Part shown: piece by piece, positions 1 through 10,524 of the stretch
Position numbering within the stretch: position 1 is the stretch's first letter
How the letters are laid out: the number at the start of each line of letters is the position of its first letter
Assembly: GCF_046630445.1 (NCBI RefSeq)
Contig: NC_092335.1
Coordinates: forward strand, 542,057,001-542,121,000
Direction: 5' to 3'
Source: Rutidosis leptorrhynchoides
Taxonomy: Eukaryota > Streptophyta > Magnoliopsida > Asterales > Asteraceae
Length of the DNA stretch: 64,000 bases
Position numbers and translations under genes: made by a program
The notes under the pieces: generated by a model
What the model was told of the DNA's origin: nothing
The model's input: the letters and a program-made list of their open reading frames with translations, nothing else
The model's database searches: none

Positions 1-889
1 GGTATCGAACACATACCTTCGGATAATAATGTAAATGTGTTCAAATCTTCGGAAAGTAGGCTTTCACATAGAATTCATCTCCTAACTTTGTACTAAAAGG
101 GAATTGGGTATCCCACTTTGAAAGATATAATTAGACTTCTATCCCACATCATTAGTCGACTTGTACACACATATGTCTCAGGCTAATTCTTTTGTCAAGT
201 GATTTGCCATATTTTACTGTGACCCAACAAAATCCACATATATCACTCCGTTCGTGATTAAACACAATTTCTTTAAGGCATAAGTGTCTAGACTTTCCCA
301 TGTACATTTGACTATATGCCTTAGTCATATGATATCCCATAATCAGGGATCTAATTGGACTTTAATCTCATTCATTTCGACTTCAATCAATTTCTATTTG
401 TAATCCTTTATATCCAAGGACTTACTAAATTCTTATTCTACCATAAGAAACTTGTAAGTACACAAAATTAATTGATTGATCAGTCATTGCATATGTCAAC
501 TTTTATATGACCCACCAATGTAATCTTATAATTTGCACACCCTTGATAATGTATCTGATGTGATAAAACCACACCTAAAATTATTTATACTAACTAAATG
601 GTTTTAATACACGAATCAGTCAACTAATCCCGACCAATGCAGTAAAGTATTTAGCAAGCACAGATTTGTTCCACAGAAAGCGATTATTTCAGAATTAAAA
701 ACTATTATTTACTCTAAAGTAAAAACATTAAAATGGGGAGTTTTAAAATTAAACTAATGATGAAAAGTAAAATCAAACGAATAACCAGATGGATGAAAAA
801 GTGTTCACTCAGATAATTCACTAATGATGTGGATTGCTCTTTAACGATTTAAACCGATTAACTATTTGAAAATATAGTATTATGACCCC
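1..889. other. Left flank of the nest, unassigned repetitive-looking DNA
   Basis: I see no convincing gene here; the short open frames lack recognisable domains. It is contiguous with 55706 onward once the chromovirus is removed. Read on the minus strand, the stretch around 600-680 has a CTGTGGAAC motif followed by a CTTGCTAAATACTTTACTGC stretch. That loosely recalls the CTGTGGAACGAACC part of the Athila LTR at 12300, so the flank may be an old Athila/Tat-type LTR. This is a weak inference: no primer-binding site or LTR boundary was found. Confidence 0.25.
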
Positions 890-894
890 TCACA
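890..894. repeat. Target-site duplication TCACA of the chromovirus (left copy)
   Basis: TCACA precedes the TG of the left LTR and recurs at 55701-55705 directly after the CA of the right LTR. A perfect 5-bp duplication separated by 54.8 kb shows both LTRs belong to one insertion. Confidence 0.93.
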
Positions 895-3800
895 TGAAAT
901 GTCCCGTTCTTATTGATTAAAAACGTTCCATATTAATTGATTTCGTTGCGAGGTTTTGACCTCTATATGAGACGTTTTTCAAAGACTGCATTCATTTTTA
1001 AAACAAACCATAACCTTTATTTCATAAATAAAGGTTTAAAAAGCTTTACGTAGATTATCAAATAATGATAATCTAAAATATCCTGTTTACACACGACCAT
1101 TACATAATGGTTTACAATAAAATATGTTACATCGAAATCAGTTTCTTGAATGCAGTTTTTACACAATATCATACAAACATGGACTCCAAATCTTGTCCTT
1201 ATTTTAGTATGCAACAGCGGAAGCTCTTAATATTCACCTGAGAATAAACATGCTTTAAATGTCAACAAAAATGTTGGTGAGTTATAGGTTTAACCTATAT
1301 ATATCAAATCGTAACAATAGACCACAAGATTTCATATTTCAATACACATCCCATACATAGAGATAAAAATCATTCATATGGTGAACACCTGGTAACCGAC
1401 ATTAACAAGATGCATATATAAGAATATCCCCATCATTCCGGGACACCCTTCGAATATGATATAAATTTCGAAGTACTAAAGCATCCGGTACTTTGGATGG
1501 GGTTTGTTAGGCCCAATAGATCTATCTTTAGGATTCGCGTCAATTAGGGTGTCTGTTCCCTAATTCTTAGATTACCAGACTTAATAAAAAGGGGCATATT
1601 CGATTTCGATAATTCAACCATAGAATGTAGTTTCACGTACTTGTGTCTATTTTGTAAATCATTTATAAAACCTGCATGTATTCTCATCCCAAAAATATTA
1701 GATTTTAAAAGTGGGACTATAACTCACTTTCACAGATTTTTACTTCGTCGGGAAGTAAGACTTGGCCACTGGTTGATTCACGAACCTATAACAATATATA
1801 CATATATATCAAAGTATGTTCAAAATATATTTACAATACTTTTAATATATTTTGATGTTTTAAGTTTATTAAGTCAGCTGTCCTCGTTAGTAACCTACAA
1901 CTAGTTGTCCACAGTTAGATGTACAGAAATAAATCGATAAATATTATCTTGAATCAATCCACGACCCAGTGTATACGTATCTCAGTATTGATCACAACTC
2001 AAACTATATATATTTTGGAATCAACCTCAACCCTGTATAGCTAACTCCAACATTCACATATAGAGTGTCTATGGTTGTTCCGAAATATATATAGATGTGT
2101 CGACATGATAGGTCAAAACATTGTATACGTGTCTATGGTATCTCAAGATTACATAATATACAATACAAGTTTATTAAGTTATGGTTGGAATAGATTTGTT
2201 ACCAATTTTCACGTAGCTAAAATGAGAAAAATTATCCAATCTTGTTTTACCCATAACTTCTTCATTTTAAATCCGTTTGGAGTGAATCAAATTGCTATGG
2301 TTTCATATTGAACTCTATTTTATGAATCTAAACAGAAAAAGTATAGGTTTATAGTCGGAAAAATAAGTTACAAGTCATTTTTGTAAAGGTAGTCATTTCA
2401 GTCGAAAGAACGACGTCTAGATGACCATTTTAGAAAACATACTTCCACTTTGAGTTTAACCATAATTTTTGGATACAGTTTCATGTTCATAATAAAAATC
2501 ATTTTCCCAGAATAACAATTTTTAAATCAAAGTTTATCATAGTTTTTAATTAACTAACCCAAAACAGCCCGCGGTGTTACTACGACGGCGTAAATCCGGT
2601 TTTACGGTGTTTTTCGTGTTTCCAGGTTTTAAATCATTAAGTTAGCATATCATATAGATATAGAACATGTGTTTAGTTGATTTTAAAAGTCAAGTTAGAA
2701 GGATTAACTTTTATTTGCGAACAAGTTTAGAATTAACTAAACTATGTTCTAGTGATTACAAGTTTAAACCTTCGAATAAGATAGCTTTATATGTATGAAT
2801 CGAATGATGTTATGAACATCATTACTACCTCAAGTTCCTTGGATAAACCTACTGGAAATGAGAAAAATATATCTAGCTTCAAAGGATCCTTGGATGACTT
2901 GAAAGTTCTTGAAGCAGAATCACGACACGAAAACAATTTCAAGTAAGATTTCCACTCGAAATAAGATTGTTATAGTTATAGAAATTGAATTAAAGTTTGA
3001 ATATGATTATTACCTTGTATTAGAAAGATAACCTACTGTAAGTAACAAAGGTTTCTTGATCTTGGATGATTACTTGGAATGGATTTAGAAAACTTGGAAG
3101 TAAACTTGCAATCTTGGAAGTATTCTTGATTTTATGAAACTAGAACTTTTGGAATTTATGAAGAACACTTAGAACTTGAAGATAGAAATTGAGAGAGATC
3201 AATTAGATGAAGAAAATTGAAGAATTAAAGTGTTTGTAGGTGTTTTTGGTCGTTGGTGTATGGATTAGATATAAAGGATATGTAATTTTGTTTTCATGTA
3301 AATAAGTCATGAATGATTACTCATATTTTTGTAATTTTATGAGATATTTCATACTAGTTGCCAAATGATGGTTCCCACATGTGTTAGGTGACTCACATGG
3401 GCTGCTAAGAGCTTATCATTAGAGTGTATATACCAATAGTACATACATCTAAAAGCTGTGTATTGTACGAGTACGAATACGGGTGCATACGAGTAGAATT
3501 GTTGATGAAACTGAACGAGGATGTAATTGTAAGCATTTTTGTTAAGTAGAAGTATTTTGATAAGTGTCTTGAAGTCTTTCAAAAGTGTATGAATACATAT
3601 TAAAACACTACATGTATATACATTTTAACTGAGTCGTTAAGTCATCGTTAGTCGTTACATGTAAATGTTGTTTTGAAACCTTTAGGTTAACGATCTTGTT
3701 AAATGTTGTTAACCCATTGTTTATTATAACAAATGAGATGTTAAATTGTTATATTATCATGATATTATGATATATAATATATCTTAGTATGATATATATA

Positions 3801-4332
3801 CAGTTAAATGTCGTTACAACGATAATCGTTACATATATGTCTCGTTTCGAAATCATTAAGTTAGTAGTCTTATTTTTACATATGTATTTCATTGTTAATA
3901 CACTTAATAATATATTTACTTATCATTTAACATAATTAACCAAGTGTATCAATATCTTAATACGATTCATATGTACCTAGTAAGACGTTGTTATAACGAT
4001 AATCGTTATATATATCGTTTTCGAGTTTCTTAAATTAATAGTCTCATTTTTATGTATATAACTCATTGTTAAAATACCTAATGAGATACATACTTATAAT
4101 AAAATCATGTTAACTATATATATAACCATATATATGTCATCGTATAGTTTTTACAAGTTTTAACGTTCGTGAATCACTGGTCAACTTGGGTGGTCAATTG
4201 TCTATATGAAACCTATTTCAATTAATCAAGTCTTAACAAGTTTGATTGCTTAACATGTTGGAAACACTTAATCATGTAAATAACAATTTCATTTAATATA
4301 TATATAAACATGGAAAAGTTCGGGTCACTACA
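895..4332 (-). repeat. Chromovirus LTR (3' LTR in element sense)
   Basis: About 3.44 kb, near-identical to 52261-55700, starting TGAAATGTCCC and ending GGTCACTACA on the plus strand. The open frames inside are not supported as genes; they recur only because the LTR is duplicated, and one copy (2075-2311 versus 53443-53649) differs in length through point changes. Confidence 0.95.
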
Positions 4333-4345
4333 GTACCTACCCGTT
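4333..4345 (-). other. Polypurine tract of the chromovirus
   Basis: On the minus strand the bases just before the 3' LTR read AACGGGTAGGTAC, purine-rich and directly abutting the LTR terminus TGTAGTGACC. This is the position of the plus-strand primer. The same tract abuts the LARD LTRs at 7750 and 31143, consistent with a common ancestry of the two families. Confidence 0.6.
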
Positions 4346-4367
4346 AAATAAATTTCGTCCCGAAATT

Positions 4368-4850
4368 TTAAGCAGTTGGAGGTGTTGACGTATCTTCTGG
4401 AAATAAATGCGGGTATTTCTTCTTCATCTGATCTTCACGCTCCCAGGTGAACTCAGGTCCTCTACGAGCATTCCATCGAACCTTAACAATCGGTATCTTG
4501 TTATGTTTAAGTCTCTTAACCTCACGATCCATTATTTCGACGGGTTCTTCAATGAATTGAAGTTTTTCATTGATTTGGATTTCATCCAACGGAATAGTGA
4601 GATCTTCATTAGCAAAACATTTCTTCAAATTTGAGACGTGGAAAGTGTTATGTACAGCTGCGAGTTATTGAGGTAGCTCCAGTTGGTAAGCTACTGGTCC
4701 GACACGATCTATAATCTTGAACGGTCCAATGTACCTTGGATTTAGTTTCCCCCGTTTACCAAATCGAACAACGCCTTTCCAAGGTGAAACCTTAAGCATG
4801 ACCATTTCTCCAATTTCAAACTCTATATCTTTTCTTTTACTGTCCGCGTA
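4368..4850 (-). pseudogene. Chromovirus pol C-terminus: integrase tail and chromodomain
   Basis: This is the 3' end of the chromovirus pol gene, separated by 41 kb from the rest (46113-48484) by the LARD insertion at 4850/4851. Upstream of a TAA at 4665-4667 the frame encodes the integrase C-terminal GPF/Y-type region (residues like PWKGVVRFGKRGKL and YIGPFKIIDRVG). Downstream comes a chromodomain with KVRWNARRGPEFTWE and a terminal MKKKYPHLFPE. In this lineage chromodomains target integration to heterochromatin (family knowledge). The stop at 4665 breaks the frame independently of the insertion. The ATG at 4628 is simply the first one after the stop and not a real start. Confidence 0.9.
4846..4850. 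repeat. Target-site duplication GCGTA of the LARD array (left copy)
   Basis: GCGTA at 4846-4850 recurs at 46113-46117, immediately outside the first and third LARD LTRs. The middle LTR lacks flanking duplications. This identifies the outer two LTRs as the ends of one insertion into the chromovirus integrase gene. Confidence 0.93.
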
Positions 4851-7266
4851 TGAAAGGACCCGTTCATATACATTATAAACGATTCACAATAGTTGATTAC
4901 ATCGCGAGGTATTTGACCTCTATATGATACGTTTTACAAACATTGTATTCGTTTTTAAAAGACAAACTTTCTTTACATCAAAAATTGACGGCATGCATAC
5001 CATTTCTTATTACATCCAACTATAATTGACTTAATATTAATCTTGATGAACTCAACGACTCGAATGCAACGTCTTTTAAAGTATGTCTTGAATGACTCCA
5101 AGTAATATCCTTAAAATGAGCTAATGCACAGCGGAAGAATTCTTTAATACCTGAGAATAAACATGCTTTAAAGTGTCAACCAAAAGGTTGGTGAGTTCAT
5201 TAGTTTATCATAATCCATCATTTCCGTAATAGTAATAGACCACAAGATTTCAGTTTCTATAAATATCCGTACACTCGCAAGTGTATAAAAGTATTCTATA
5301 AGTTGTAGGCATCCAGTAACAAGCTTTAACGTTCATGTTTTACCCTCTGAAGTACACCAGATCAGGTGTGTTTAAAATAACCTCGAAGTACTAAAGCATC
5401 CCATAGTCAGGATGGGGTTTGTCAGACCCAATAGATCTATCTTTAGGATTCGCGCCTACCGTACATAGACAAGTAGTTTAATGTTACCAAGCTAAGGGTA
5501 TATTTCTGGTTTAAACCCACATAGAATTAGTTTTAGTACTTGTGCCTATTTCGTAAAATATTTATAAATCAGCGCATGTATTCTCAGCCCAAAAATATAT
5601 ATAAAAATGGAGCAAATGAAACTCACAATACTGTATTTCGAAGCAATTATGTATATGACGGCACTGAACAAGTGCAGTGTTTGTCTCGGATTCACGAACC
5701 TATATTAAGTATATATATTTATATGTTGGTCAATATCTGTCTAACAATTTAGGTCAAGTCGTAGTGTATCACAATCCTAATGCTCGAGACCGACATGCAA
5801 AAGTCAACAAAAGTCAACTTGACCCAAAATGACTTCCAAAATCTATACATGTTTATTATATAACTTATATATAGTAGTTTTATATATTTAAATATATTTA
5901 TCAGATCTTATTATACTAAATAATACAAGTCATTTATTAATAAATAAAAATTTATATTAAAATTCATATATGATAAAAATATACTTTTATATATCTCAAA
6001 TAATAAAATTTATAAAATTCACTTAATATTATAAAAATATAGTGGTATGTATTATTAATGTAATTACATTACGTGTGGTAAAAATATCTTTGTACGCATA
6101 TTTATTTGATAAAATAATATTGATAATAATAATAATGATAAAAATAATAAAATGATAGTTTCAATAAAATATTAATTTTTAGTAATAAAGATAATTTTAG
6201 TAATAACATCAACTGATAACAGTTATAATAATCGTTTTAATAATAATATTAAAATTAATGATAATTCAATTGACCATATCTTTTAATCCGTTCATCGAAA
6301 CCACACGATTTCTAAATGAAAAGTTATTAATTTTTTCTTCAGATTTTCAACGACATGCATATCATATAACTTATCTCAGTAGCATATGTATCAAATTTGT
6401 GATTTATCATAAACTATTTAACGACGAAACTAAGCATACAAACATGCATAATCATATATACTCGAGCACTAGTCAGGGATACACTATTAATATATAAAAG
6501 ATAAGATATGAATGCTCACGTATCAATATTGTGATTCAATATTGCAGGAAAGTACGTAGACGCAATGAAAATGATAAACGTTAGGTTGACCTCACGAGCA
6601 ATACCCTCGATCAATACCCATAACCTTCATAGCTATAACCCATAATTTCCTTAGCTCTATCCCATTTGAAAACTTATTTTGAAATCGTCTGAATATAACT
6701 CCGTCGTAGTATTTTATGTATACTAATAATATCTTGAAATAATACTAAGTAAATATATATATATATGTAATTTGATTGAGAGAGTTTAGAGAAATATATT
6801 TTCAAGTTTCTATGAAATAATGAAACCTATTGAATTCTATTTATAATAGATTTTTGAATTATTAAAGTGAATTATTAAAGTATGAATTATTAAAGTGAAT
6901 TATTAAAGTATGAATTATTAAAGTGAATTATTAAAGTATGAATTATTAAAGTGAATTATTAAAGTATGAATTATTAAAGTGAATTATTAAAGTATGAATT
7001 AAAGTGAATTATTAAAGTATGAATTATTAAAGTGAATTATTAAAGTATGAATTATTAAAGTGAATTATTAAAGTATGAATTATTAAAGTGAATTATTAAA
7101 GTATGAATTATTAAAGTAAATTATTAAAGTGAATTATTAAAGTATGAATTATTAAAGTTAAAGTAAAGTAAAAGTAAAGTAAAGGTAAAGTTAAAGTATA
7201 GTAAAAGTATAAAATTATGTACGTATAATATGCGTATAAAAATATATATAACATTAATTTAAATCG

Positions 7267-7324
<58 letters not shown>

Positions 7325-7749
7325 AAATAAAATATAAATATCGTTATCTTTATCATACTGGTTAAGTAATGAGTTGTCAAAAAAATAGATTTCTTAAATC
7401 ACAGTGGACCTCATAACATAGGCCCGTAATCATATCATAATGTATCTGATAATTCAATCATTTGATATTATCTCTTAATTCTGTCGATAAATATATCGAA
7501 ACAAATATGTTTATGTAAAGTATCATATATCTAATACTTTGTTAATGTTTTCAGTTAATATTATATATTATATATACATATCTATATACACATAATTGTT
7601 CGTGAATCGTCGAACACGGTCAAAGGGTAATTGATTACATGAATGTAGTTCCAAACTTTTTGAGATTCAACATTACAAATTCTGCTTATCGTGTCAGAAA
7701 CATATAAAGGTTAAGTTTAAATTTGGTCGAAAATTTCCGGGTCGTCACA
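4851..7749 (-). repeat. LARD LTR copy 1
   Basis: Starts TGAAAGGACCCG after the TSD and ends GGGTCGTCACA. It matches LTR 2 and LTR 3 with scattered substitutions and large differences in microsatellite length. Frames such as 5540-5752 start at TTG and are low-complexity LTR translations, not genes. Confidence 0.95.
6856..7321. repeat. Minisatellite (GAATTATTAAAGT-type) plus AT dinucleotide tract in LTR 1
   Basis: From 6856 to 7158 a unit of about 28 bp made of GAATTATTAAAGT and GAATTATTAAAGTAT halves is repeated roughly ten times. A degenerate AAAGT run follows, then an uninterrupted TA repeat at about 7268-7321. The same arrays occur in LTR 2 and LTR 3 with different copy numbers. Confidence 0.95.
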
Positions 7750-8191
7750 GTACCTACCCGTTAAAGTAATTTCGTCCCGAAATTTGATCGAGGTCGTCAT
7801 GGCTAACTATAAAAATTTTTTCATGACGAATATGAGTTGATAAATAGAGTTTTATTATCATTGAGTAATATAGATAAAACAATTTGATTACGCGAAGAGT
7901 ATAAGTGAAGCTATCGCAAAAGAGTGAAATGAGTAAACGTATATTCATTTTAACCGATGACGTAGTTATGATTGATTTTCGGAATTCATGGGATTTAAAG
8001 AAAATCTTTGCAATAAGATTTGGTTCTTCGGCGATTAAGGAAATCAGGATCTTCTTTGATTAAATGCGATAATCTGTCTCGATTTCTCTGTCTGATATTT
8101 TACTATAATTCCACCCCCTTCGTTTCTTTATTTCCACAGCTCACACCTTCTAGTCTTTCTCTCCAATTCATACTTTAAAGCATTCGTTAAT

Positions 8192-8365
8192 ATGCTTCAT
8201 CCAGTATTGATTCTTGATATACTTTTAACTTTCATATCTGTCATTCTTCTTTTTCATCTACCACCGGAGGAAGTTATTTTCTTCTACCATTACCTTGGGG
8301 TTATTGTGTTTTTCATTCTCCCGTGTCTTTATATTGCTATACGAATTTATATACACGGTTTGTAA
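8192..8365 (+). CDS. Hypothetical 57-residue hydrophobic ORF, antisense to the LARD
   Basis: An ATG-started frame with two hydrophobic stretches (about residues 4-21 and 33-51) around a PPEE turn, so it could span a membrane twice. It is conserved in copy B at 31585-31758, where the one difference I see inside it, in a CGA/CGC Arg codon, is synonymous. It could be chance: it lies antisense to the element, has no known family I recognise, and both copies are young duplicates. Confidence 0.15.
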   Translation: MLHPVLILDILLTFISVILLFHLPPEEVIFFYHYLGVIVFFILPCLYIAIRIYIHGL

Positions 8366-9002
8366 TTTCGGGGTTGTTATCGGGCTTTATATTCTCCATT
8401 ATATTTCGGAGCTTCATGCTTTCGTTTTCTCTTCCCGATCTTAAGTCAAGCGGATAATAGTCCAGAATTCGTAGATATGAATTTTTGGATGAACATAGTT
8501 AATGTTCCAAGAAGAAAATCGTAATGGCACGATCTTGATTTGGCAAATTACCAGAATATCCGAAAATATAGAGCTATCAAGATGATATGTTCTTAATATG
8601 TTTGAAAATTGGGTAGAATGTAAGAGTCGTGTAAACAGTACATGATGACGGTATGTTCTGTGAATCATCACGTTCCATTAGAAACTCAGCATGACTTACT
8701 GTAATATAGTCACGTTGATCAAGTGTTATTATATTATACTAACTCATGCTTCAGTTCCCAACACTACTTCAAAAACATTCCTATTTTAAATTTAATTTTT
8801 TTTTTAAATTTAGAAACTAACACAGTTTCTTTTTATGTTGTAACGCAGATATTGCGAAGAGATAAAAGATATCGGATAAGAATAGTTGTGAAAATATCTT
8901 CAGGAATATCGAAGATATTATAATAAAAGATACGATAATATGGATGATGAAGAAGATTTGTCTGTGAAGGTTTAGAATAAGAAGTAAGGTGTTTGCTAAC
9001 GA

Positions 9003-9213
9003 TTTCAGTAGACACTGAATCATTTGGATCCTTTGAAGGCAGGTTTAGTCTTTGTGATTTGTCCACAGCCTCCTTCATGGTCTGCTCAATCCATTTTCCA
9101 GTTTCAAACCTTCTCTTTTTCTCAGCTTTACTACCATACTATTCTTTATCATCAAACTTTTGACTGTTAAAGTTGTTTACAGTTTTTGCTGCTTCATCAG
9201 CATTTTTCCAATT
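9003..9213 (-). pseudogene. Captured fragment of a poly(A)-binding protein gene (RRM3 end, linker, RRM4 start), copy A
   Basis: Translated on the minus strand, about 70 codons match cytoplasmic poly(A)-binding protein (PABP). They run from the end of the third RNA-recognition motif (NADEAAKTV, then KFDDKE) through the linker (KAEKK, EQTMKEAVDKSQ) to the start of the fourth (LNL...DDSVS-like). KFDDKEW and the KEAVDK linker are PABP hallmarks (family knowledge). A stop at 9139-9141 replaces the expected tryptophan after KFDDKE. The match ends abruptly on both sides, as for a captured exon fragment. It lies in the sense orientation of the LARD and is repeated in copy B. A PABP function is excluded; a role for the RNA is unknown. 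Confidence 0.75.
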
Positions 9214-9409
9214 TCGGAGAACTAGTTCATAGTTTGGGATGTTTTTCAGAAAATTCACATTCGAAGTATGTAAGTCTAGGAGATAGACGTTATATGTATA
9301 ACTTTTGACGTAAAATTGTCACGAAATTCAAAATACTGATTGCTAATTCCCAGTAGTTGGTGTGACAATTATTGTTACAGGATGTAGGTGAGTACATGAT
9401 GGGGTTTTA

Positions 9410-9565
9410 ATGAATAAGTATAGTGGCTTTTCGGAGAGGCTTAAGTCGAAGGTTAATGAAGTTGTTGATAAGTTTACTGCTAATGTGGCGAGATATGAAA
9501 GGTTCCCCGGTAACAATGATGAAGGGGTAATTGTTATAATAAGGTTTATTCGTATAAACAAATGA
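9410..9565 (+). CDS. Hypothetical 51-residue ORF, antisense to the LARD
   Basis: An ATG-started frame of balanced composition (a lysine- and valine-rich amphipathic first half, residues such as SKVNEVVDKFTANV). It is preceded by a TTATTGTTACAG run that resembles a splice acceptor. The same frame is present in copy B at about 32806-32961. I do not recognise the family; it may be a second captured exon or chance. Confidence 0.12.
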   Translation: MNKYSGFSERLKSKVNEVVDKFTANVARYERFPGNNDEGVIVIIRFIRINK

Positions 9566-10519
9566 AGGTGATTTGCTGGAGCTGTGACAAAACTGTCTAT
9601 TTTGGAAAGAGATTGAAAAATTATATTTGGTAATAAATATCAAAGGATCTGACACGGATACGTGTTAAACTATAACTTTGGTTTTGAGAGCTTTTCAGAT
9701 GCATGACAGTGGGTAATATGTGGTTGGATCATCATCTCGCATGTGTTTAGGAATTTTGAAGTGTTTGAACACATATTGTAATTGTTAATATACATATGAT
9801 GTTCTAAGATTTTGAATGATACAAATATTTTTGTGAGTTTCATGAATAGAAATGAGGTTCTAGGACAGTTTTGAAGTCAAAGTATAGTTTTGAAAGATGT
9901 AGGAATCTAAGAGTGATAATTTCGGTTATATCTTGAATCGAATTCTGAGATTTCAAAATCAGAATATGTAATTAGATTTTGAATGAGTATGGTTGTTTTG
10001 ATTTCTATAAAAGAATGTATATTGTTGTGAAAGTAGGGAGTATAATGGATGATTTGCTGAATCAGATTCGAAGAATGTAACATATTAATTGTGAATTTAT
10101 ATATCTCTCGGGTATTACCTACCCATTAAAAAAAAAATTTAACAATTAATATTTTGTACAAAAGAATTTTATTACAGTCTTTATGGAAATATATATGTGT
10201 ATATTTCTTCAGATGTAATATTGATTTAATGAGTTAATATTAAATTAAACTCATTTAATTTATGGTTAAGGCTAGGATAGATAATTTCTAAACTTTAGAA
10301 ATTACATAATCACCGTAGAATGTTTCCCCAATGAAGTTATGAATCAATACTTCATCGTTGTGGTATTTCTTGGTATCTACATGGCGTATGACATCGATGC
10401 TCGTGGGACAGATTGTGAAGTTGAGGTTTGCGATGCGGTTGTTGTTGGTGGTGGTAATGGTACTGTTGATGTTATTGATGGTGGTACTGGTTATGCTGCT
10501 GGTGCTACTGCTGGTGTTT

Positions 10520-10524
10520 GTAAC
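10520..10524. repeat. Target-site duplication GTAAC of the Athila element (left copy)
   Basis: GTAAC at 10520-10524 recurs at 27346-27350. The uninterrupted site is visible in LARD copy B at 42311-42315, which confirms the insertion point. Confidence 0.95.

Larger units (their letters stand above)
7750..10524 (-). other. LARD internal region, copy A, 3' part (mostly non-coding)
   Basis: This is the element's 3' half, between the polypurine tract at 7750 and the Athila insertion at 10524. It has no retroelement domain. It carries the poly(A)-binding protein fragment (9003-9213) and two short plus-strand frames listed separately. It matches copy B (31143-33186 plus 41583-42310) almost base for base. 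The frames at 8441-8671, 8833-9078 and 9343-9655 lack domain support outside the fragment. Confidence 0.8.

Noticed and set aside
5540..5752. 70-codon frame recurring at 28864 and 43829
   Set aside because: LTR sequence present three times, TTG start, no domain.
6856..7158. Possible CRISPR-like array of regular repeats
   Set aside because: Units are contiguous with no unique spacers; it is an AT-rich minisatellite in a plant LTR.
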